Below are positions 58,086 through 64,000 of a stretch of DNA of 64,000 bases, in pieces. The stretch lies in the NCBI GenBank assembly GCA_030849075.1, contig JASAOO010003448.1, positions 1 through 64,000 of the forward strand. Direction: 5' to 3'. A model generated the notes under the pieces. The model did not search any database, was not told the origin of the DNA, and saw nothing but the letters and a program-made list of their open reading frames with translations. The stretch is from Zelonia costaricensis. Lineage: Eukaryota > Euglenozoa > Kinetoplastea > Trypanosomatida > Trypanosomatidae. A program made the translations under genes and the position numbers. How positions within the stretch are numbered: the first letter of the stretch is position 1; every line of letters starts with the position of its first letter.

Positions 58086-61000
58086 ATGCAGAACGACACC
58101 AGCTCTGCGGCTGCTGCTCCAGCGGCCTCGGAGGCGCCGCTGGCCGCGCAGCCCCCGCCGCCACGCCCGCGTGTGGACACGACCACAGGCGACGGCTCCT
58201 TGAGCGATGGCTCCTCGCCGCCCTCGCCATCGCAGGGCCTGCCACGGCAGCGCACGACGGACAGCATCACCGCTTCAACAGCGCACACGCGCAGCAGCAG
58301 CGTGCTCGAGATGCAGGCGCAGCAGACCATGCAGCAGAAGCACGGTCACCGCCACGGCACCTCCGACGGCGTCCGCGACGGCGGGGCCCCGGCCTTTGAG
58401 CTGCCGCACTTCTCGACTGTGTCGCTGCTGACGGTGTGGACTGTCGACGCCACCGGCGGGCTCTTCTCCCTTGTCCTGTGTGACGTGTACGCCGAATTGT
58501 ACCCCGACTTCCCGCTCATGTTCTTCCTGACCCTCGGCGCTCAGCTGAACCTGCTAGCCGGCCTCTTCGTGTACCTGCTCGGGCGGGAGCAGTATGGGGC
58601 GCGGAGGTACCGCTTCTACCAGCCCTTCGCCGGCGGCGTCCGCTTCGTGACGCTGCAGTGCTTCGGCGTCTTGTGCGTGGCCGCCTCCCTGCTGCTCACC
58701 GCGGGCTACGGCCTTCTCTTCAAGAGCGACGTGCCGCACGAGCGCGGCTTCCTCAGCGTCACCGGTGCACTGGCGCTATTCGGCAACCTCCTTATCCTGC
58801 TCTCGCTGCGCTGCTTCAGCTTCTATGACCGGAACAAGGCGGGGACACCCGGTCCATCGGAGCAGGCGCCTCGCACCGGTGCGGCGTTCCTCGCCGACGG
58901 CGGCATCTCGGCGGGCTTGCGCCACCTGCGCCGCCGCCCGAACGCCGAGAGTGCGCTGGAGGTGGCGATGCTGATGGCGCAGAGCGCGCTGAGCGCCGCG
59001 GCGGTGCGCTTTCCTGCTCTGCAGGAAAGCATCTTCCACCTCAACCTAGCCATCACGCTGGCCTGCGGCGCGCTAAGCATGTTCTCCGTCGGCCACCGCC
59101 GCTCGCTCGGCTTCGTCAGCTTCCGCCTGCGCGTGCACCGCACCTTCGACACGGCGCTGCTGTGGATGTCGCGCCTCCTCTACCTCCTCACTGTCTTCGC
59201 CAACACCCAGCTTATCGGACACGCCAGCGCCCACCCCGTGTCCTCGACATCGGTGCTTGCCGTGCAGGGGCTGAACGTCGTCAGCTGCATCGCGCTGCTC
59301 TTGTTTGTGCGCACGATTCGCTACGAGGCCGCTGCCACGCTGCCGGACCTGCCGAGCAGCGTCTTTGAGCTCGGCGGTGTGCTGGCCGTAGCCACAGTGT
59401 TTTCCCTCGGCAGCCTGACCATCGGCATCTTCTTTTACGTGCAGCACTACCCTGCGGGCTTGGAGGAGACGATCGAGGGGACGACGTGGACCTACCAAGG
59501 CGTGCTGGTGCTCGTCTCCCAGCTCGCCCAGCTCGTCTCACTGCTACCGACGCCGCTGGTGTACGTCTCCGGCGTCATTCTGCACGACGAGCGCTTCCGT
59601 ATGCTGTCCAGCAACCGCGCTGCCGAGACGCTTCCGGTGCTGCTGCTGCAGGCCGTGAGCTACCTCCTCTACGTGGCCGCCGTCGTCAGCTTCGCGCTCT
59701 TCCTCGCGAGCGGCGCCGCGGCAATGGCCTCGCTGGAGGCGGTGCTGTCGACGCTCAGCGTGTTTGGCATGACGTGCGCGGTGCGGCTATACACCTTCAT
59801 AACACTGCATCGCACCCCCTCCACCGCCGCGCTGAACGAGGGGGCGGCGGAGGAGGAGGGGAAGGCCGCACCAGCACCGCCGTCCAAGGAGGGGCCGCCA
59901 CGAGCCTCTGCTGCGGCTGCTGCGGCTGCCGCCAACGCCGCGTCCCCGCTGCTGCGGAAGGGCAAGAAGGCGCTTGCGTCGGCGCTGAACTACGCCGAGC
60001 CGCCGCTGGCTGGCGCGGAGCCGATGCCGGGATCGGGGGACACCATGGCAGGGGAGCTGGTCAACATCGCCTACATCATGAACGGTGGAATGATCACCAG
60101 CTACCTCCTGTGCCTCACCAATGTCGTGCTGCGCCTCCTCGTGGACATCTCGCTGCACCACGTCTGGGGAAAAGTGGAGCTGCCGCACATGCGGCTCATC
60201 GCCATTTCGAACCTCTGCTTCATCGCGTGTGTCCCGCTGGCGCACTACTCCGGCAAGGACAAGGGTGTACCCGTCTTCCACCCCTTTTCCGGCAGCGGCA
60301 GCTTCGTCGCCCTGCAGGTGCTCGGCTGGATGATCTACGCGATGTTCGTTATTGTCATCATCTTCGGCACCGTCTTTGCCAGTCAAGCGAACAGCATTCC
60401 GTCGGAGTGGCACGCGGCGATGGAGCAGGGACCCGTGCTCTTCACCCTCTCCGGGCTTCTCGAGCTGCTTCCGGTGGTGCTCATCACACTCTCCATCGTG
60501 CTCGAGGCTCGTGTGACGATGACGGCGGCGTTGCAGCAGCGGCTCGCCAAGGAGTCCTTCGTGGAGCTGCGCCGCGCCGTGCGGGCCGAACTGGCGGGCA
60601 AGTCCGAGGAGGAGAAGGCGGTCACGCAGCTGGCCTTCGAGACGCTCATGAGGGCGGCGCTGCGCAGCTTCGACATCCCGTGCAACGCAGGAGCGCTGCG
60701 GCTTTACAAGGAGGCCGCAGCCGAGCGGCGGCGCGGCGGCCACGGCGGTGACGCAGCAGGCGCCAGCAGCAGCGGCACCGGCAGCAGCGACGACTCGGAG
60801 GAGGAGGCGGAGACCGACGAGGGGAAGGGATCGCAAGTGGGCAGCGACGACGACTCGGACTGGGGCAGCGGCGAGGACGACTTGGCGATTCGCCGGCGCC
60901 GCCAGGAGGGGACACGGGTGATTGTCATTCTGCTGTGCTGCGCCTCGGCCGCCTTCTTTGTGATTGCAGCCTTCATGGCGCAGCTGGTCGTCCTCTCGCT

Positions 61001-63086
61001 GGCCTTCTCTGTGACGGCCATGCTCATCTGCACGACGTCGTGCGTCGGCCTGCACGCCGGGTACGGCATGGTCCTGCACGGGGTGAAGAGCTCGTACGCG
61101 CCCTTCATGCCCTTCGCCGGCGGGTCGGCCTTTGTGACGCGGCAGATGGCCGGCTGGTCCTGCTACACGGGCGCCTTCCTCGTCACGCTCATCACGGCCA
61201 TCGAGGCGGCCGAGGTGTCTGTCACGGCGATGCTGATCGCCGCGCTGCTGTCGGTCGTGAGTCAGGTGCTCATCTTCAGCTCCGTCCCGCTCTTCTCCGA
61301 CCATGACGGCGAACAGACCTTCCTCGAAGTGAACGGCGAGGGCATCGTTGCCTTGCTCACCTTCGCCGGCGCTATCGCTTTCGGTCGCGCGTACGGCTCC
61401 GTCGTGGCTTTCTTCGGCCGCGACAGCGACCACTACTTGCACTACGGCACCGCGCGGCGGACGCGTGTGCCGTTTGTGCTGGCGGTCATGGGCGTGTCCA
61501 TGGCGGTCCCCTGCACGCTCATCGCGCTGAGCCGGACAAAGCGGCAGTGGCAGCTCGTCATGCGCGGCGGCGGTGCGGCGGAGGCCGGCGCGCGGCAGGC
61601 CACTCGCGGCGTCAAGAAGGAGCAACACCGGACGATGCTGGCGAGTGGGGTGGCGAACCTGATTGAGGTGCTCGTCATCACACTTGGCACCGTGACCCCG
61701 CTCACGGTCGGCTTCATGGTCTTCTACTTCTCAACGCAGTACACGCCGTGGCTGGTGCAGGCGGTGGAGGGCTACCTGCCCATATGCCTCACCATCACCG
61801 CGCTGACGCTGGCCCTCTCTGTCGTGCCGTACGTCGCCAACGTCGGCGTGCCACCTTTTGCGGTGGCGGTTCGGGTGACGGTCGTGACGTGGATGGTGTA
61901 CTGCGTGCCCGTCTTGGCCGGCTGCATCCTCTTCCTCCCCGCAATCCTCGTCCCGCGGCACAGCACCTTCTTCCTCGCCGGTGCCACGGTAGTCTTGACG
62001 CTCGTCGGCAACTCCAAGCAGATGCGGCTGGTCGTCAAGCTAGCCGTGTACGCTGTGATCGGCTACCTCACCTACCAGAAGTACGTCCTGTACCTCGGTG
62101 TCGGCCCGTCGTGGTTGATGGCGCGCGCTTTGGGCGTGCACACGCTCGACTGCCTCCTGCTCGGGGTGTGGCTTTGGTACATTCCGCTGTACTCCGGCAA
62201 GCCCTTCCACACCGGGTCGCAGCGCAGCGCGCGCCTCACCACCTTCGCGCGCAACTACCTCTTCTCCGACGTGGTGCGCTACTTCAACTTCCGAGTCATC
62301 GTTGACGATCCGGCGGTGCAGATGCGCGACGGCACGACGCAGTACCTCTTCTCGTTCCACCCCCACGGCGTCTTTCCCGGCACGGCGCTCTTCGCCTCCA
62401 TGACAGCGGAGTGGGCGCTGAGAGTCGGCATCAACGCCACCCGCTACGTCTCCACGCACGTCGCGAGCATCATCTTCAACGTGCCGCTCGTCCGCGACTT
62501 CAACTTGCGGCTTGGCGCGCTGTCGGTGAGTCGCCGCACTCTCGAGGCGAGTCTCAAGCGCGGCAACAGCGTCCTCATCGTCACGGGGGGGCAGGCGGAG
62601 ATGCTGCACACGCAAGTGAGCTCTGCCGCCATGACCCTCATCACGCAGCACACCGGGTTCGTGCGGCTGGCCATTGCGGCGCGCGTGCCGCTGGTGCCGC
62701 TACTCTGCTTTGCCGAGAACAATGTCCTGGGCCTCATGCAGTTTCCCCGCATCCAGCGCATCTTCCTGAAGCTCGTGGGCTTCCCCTTTCCCCTCCTACC
62801 GTACGGCCGCTTCGGGCTGCCCGTCCCGTTCCGCACCCCGCTGACGCTCGTCGTCGGCAAGCCCGTGCCGATCCCGGCGGACGCGGACGAGAACAACCCC
62901 GAAGACGTGCAGCGGGTGTTGAACGCGTACTTCCAGTCACTTGAGGAGCTCTTCTACCGCCGCCGCGCCGAGGCCGGCTACCCGGACATGGAGCTGGTGC
63001 TGCGGAATGAGAAGGAGGAGGCCGCAAAGCGGCGGCAGGCACGTGAGGCCAGCGCTGCCGCCGAAGCCACCAAGAAGTTTGCGTAG
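58086..63086 (+). CDS. Giant multi-span protein with C-terminal DGAT2-type acyltransferase domain (fusion B)
   Basis: This 1666-aa protein is a tandem paralogue of the preceding gene with the same layout. The start at ATG 58086 excludes 94 in-frame leader codons that include a His-Thr stretch from the CA run. The acyltransferase domain (about residues 1360-1640) has YLFSFHPHG with His1425-Pro-His-Gly1428, VTGGQAEML (Gly1501-Gly1502), VPLLCFAENNVL and TPLTLVVGKPV. The N-terminal part is polytopic. Modules with the P-F-x-G-(G) ... L-Q-x-x-G-W signature lie at residues 177-194, 731-748 and 1007-1024, with a weaker copy near 504-526. A disordered acidic/Ser loop separates membrane blocks near 880-940. 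Paralogue identity is evident across the DGAT2 domain and at the module signatures but low in the loops, so the duplication is old. Acceptor specificity may differ between the two. Confidence 0.88.
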   Translation: MQNDTSSAAAAPAASEAPLAAQPPPPRPRVDTTTGDGSLSDGSSPPSPSQGLPRQRTTDSITASTAHTRSSSVLEMQAQQTMQQKHGHRHGTSDGVRDGGAPAFELPHFSTVSLLTVWTVDATGGLFSLVLCDVYAELYPDFPLMFFLTLGAQLNLLAGLFVYLLGREQYGARRYRFYQPFAGGVRFVTLQCFGVLCVAASLLLTAGYGLLFKSDVPHERGFLSVTGALALFGNLLILLSLRCFSFYDRNKAGTPGPSEQAPRTGAAFLADGGISAGLRHLRRRPNAESALEVAMLMAQSALSAAAVRFPALQESIFHLNLAITLACGALSMFSVGHRRSLGFVSFRLRVHRTFDTALLWMSRLLYLLTVFANTQLIGHASAHPVSSTSVLAVQGLNVVSCIALLLFVRTIRYEAAATLPDLPSSVFELGGVLAVATVFSLGSLTIGIFFYVQHYPAGLEETIEGTTWTYQGVLVLVSQLAQLVSLLPTPLVYVSGVILHDERFRMLSSNRAAETLPVLLLQAVSYLLYVAAVVSFALFLASGAAAMASLEAVLSTLSVFGMTCAVRLYTFITLHRTPSTAALNEGAAEEEGKAAPAPPSKEGPPRASAAAAAAAANAASPLLRKGKKALASALNYAEPPLAGAEPMPGSGDTMAGELVNIAYIMNGGMITSYLLCLTNVVLRLLVDISLHHVWGKVELPHMRLIAISNLCFIACVPLAHYSGKDKGVPVFHPFSGSGSFVALQVLGWMIYAMFVIVIIFGTVFASQANSIPSEWHAAMEQGPVLFTLSGLLELLPVVLITLSIVLEARVTMTAALQQRLAKESFVELRRAVRAELAGKSEEEKAVTQLAFETLMRAALRSFDIPCNAGALRLYKEAAAERRRGGHGGDAAGASSSGTGSSDDSEEEAETDEGKGSQVGSDDDSDWGSGEDDLAIRRRRQEGTRVIVILLCCASAAFFVIAAFMAQLVVLSLAFSVTAMLICTTSCVGLHAGYGMVLHGVKSSYAPFMPFAGGSAFVTRQMAGWSCYTGAFLVTLITAIEAAEVSVTAMLIAALLSVVSQVLIFSSVPLFSDHDGEQTFLEVNGEGIVALLTFAGAIAFGRAYGSVVAFFGRDSDHYLHYGTARRTRVPFVLAVMGVSMAVPCTLIALSRTKRQWQLVMRGGGAAEAGARQATRGVKKEQHRTMLASGVANLIEVLVITLGTVTPLTVGFMVFYFSTQYTPWLVQAVEGYLPICLTITALTLALSVVPYVANVGVPPFAVAVRVTVVTWMVYCVPVLAGCILFLPAILVPRHSTFFLAGATVVLTLVGNSKQMRLVVKLAVYAVIGYLTYQKYVLYLGVGPSWLMARALGVHTLDCLLLGVWLWYIPLYSGKPFHTGSQRSARLTTFARNYLFSDVVRYFNFRVIVDDPAVQMRDGTTQYLFSFHPHGVFPGTALFASMTAEWALRVGINATRYVSTHVASIIFNVPLVRDFNLRLGALSVSRRTLEASLKRGNSVLIVTGGQAEMLHTQVSSAAMTLITQHTGFVRLAIAARVPLVPLLCFAENNVLGLMQFPRIQRIFLKLVGFPFPLLPYGRFGLPVPFRTPLTLVVGKPVPIPADADENNPEDVQRVLNAYFQSLEELFYRRRAEAGYPDMELVLRNEKEEAAKRRQAREASAAAEATKKFA

Positions 63087-64000
63087 GTGCTCACATGTGT
63101 CATGAGAAGCGAGGGCGTGGACGCTCCCCTTCTTTTGTGCCTCTCCTCTCTTTTTTTCTGTTTTCTATTTTGCTGTGCCGTGGCGTTGCGTCGATGCCGC
63201 ATCTCCACCGCATGGGCGCGGGTGCTGTGGATTTGTTGCTGCTCCAGTCTCCTTCGAGGTGCACGTGCAACACGTTTTCCTACTGGACGTCGAAGACGGG
63301 GATCGTGAGTGTGCTTCAGGTGCGACCGCGCGTTAGTTTACGTATGCTGGTACCTCTCTCTGTCTGTGTGTGTGTGCGCGCGTCTGTGCCGTTTGCAGCG
63401 TGTTTGTCTTCCAGTTGTCCTCCAAACATCTTTCTCTCCCTTCTTCCCCTTTCACTACCGCCAGAACTCACCGGGCCTTTCACCGATCCTCCCTCCGAGA
63501 GCGCACTTCAACGTCGTCCACTTTGTTTTTTGTGTGAGGGAGATCACGAACTCTCTCAGCGAGTTCGCTGACCGTGTCGCGGCGCGTGGCCACGCCGATT
63601 GTCTCGGGCAGATGTCATCTTTTCCCTTTCCACTGTTTCTTGTCCTAGCAGCTGATAAGGGCGAAATCGGGTCACTACCGTCCCCAGAGGTGGCCGGGGA
63701 GGGGGCAAGCACTTGGCAACGCCCGCTCTCTGCTGCGGAGCGCACGAGTCGCGGGACCCCTGTGTCACACCTTCTTGGTCACTGCTGACAAATCACACCG
63801 GGGAAGAAGCACCGCAACCTCCACACAAAGCTAAGCAAGGCAATAAACGACGATTTGAGCGACTCGCGGGGCGGGCTCGGCAGCACCGCTTGTGCCAATG
63901 TCAAGGTGCGAGTTGTCGTGTCCTCATGCGCGCTCACCGCGCCAGTGGGGCGAGAGCGGAGGCGGAGAGCCATCCCGCACAGAATCACCGCTTGCTGTCT
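63087..64000. other. 3' flank at the window edge
   Basis: No gene is seen. A short GT tract at about 63361-63374 lies after the fusion B stop. C/T-rich DNA around 63410-63480 is followed by mixed GC-rich sequence to the end. The next gene, if co-directional, starts outside the window. Confidence 0.55.

Noticed and set aside
59787..61628. 613-codon minus-strand open frame
   Set aside because: It is antisense to fusion B and has the same compositional artefact.
1..64000. CRISPR arrays, operons or bacterial promoter elements
   Set aside because: No spaced direct repeats are present, and the gene families and splice-site style are eukaryotic.

Overview
The window looks like one co-directional stretch of a trypanosomatid nuclear chromosome, most like Leishmania, Leptomonas or Crithidia. 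All 18 credible protein genes are on the + strand. None shows an intron. Coding sequence is strongly G/C-biased at third positions. Between genes there are long polypyrimidine tracts followed by AG, as expected of spliced-leader trans-splice acceptors, and many CA/GT dinucleotide runs. No RNA gene could be called with confidence. The genus is an inference from style, and no species or chromosome number is claimed.

Layout. 1-8 kb: two conserved-looking unknown proteins, then the HOPS/CORVET core subunit VPS16. 8-17 kb: an ethanolamine kinase, a protein with a C-terminal Schlafen-type AlbA_2 domain, and the ESCRT-III subunit VPS2/CHMP2. A 3.2 kb gene-free stretch follows. 19.8-31 kb: the ribosome-biogenesis factor MAK21/NOC1 (CEBPZ) with an added RGG tail, a short RPN3 proteasome lid subunit, and a large protein with degenerate cyclic-nucleotide-binding-like folds. 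33-46 kb: an unknown coiled-coil protein, a small single-span membrane protein, a polyprenol reductase (SRD5A3/DFG10 type), a large helical-repeat protein, the MICOS subunit MIC10, and a bacterial-type GNAT acetyltransferase. 46.3-48.6 kb is an unusual gene-free stretch with a lower G/C section, a C2H2 zinc-finger fragment reminiscent of ingi/L1Tc retroposons, and weak tRNA-like promoter boxes. 48.6-63.1 kb: RPB11, then two giant membrane proteins (1828 and 1666 aa) that each end in a DGAT2-type acyltransferase domain.

The genes do not form a functional operon. As usual in kinetoplastids they share a transcription unit without a common pathway. Two loose themes are present: membrane trafficking (VPS16, VPS2) and lipid metabolism (ethanolamine kinase, polyprenol reductase, two DGAT2-like fusions). 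The most interesting feature is the tandem pair of DGAT2-like fusions. Their roughly 1400-1500-residue N-terminal parts are built from repeated multi-span modules marked by a P-F-x-G-(G) ... L-Q-x-x-G-W signature that I cannot assign to a named family.

Starts were placed at ATG codons. Several reading frames stay open well upstream of the chosen ATG only because GC-rich leader DNA lacks stops.
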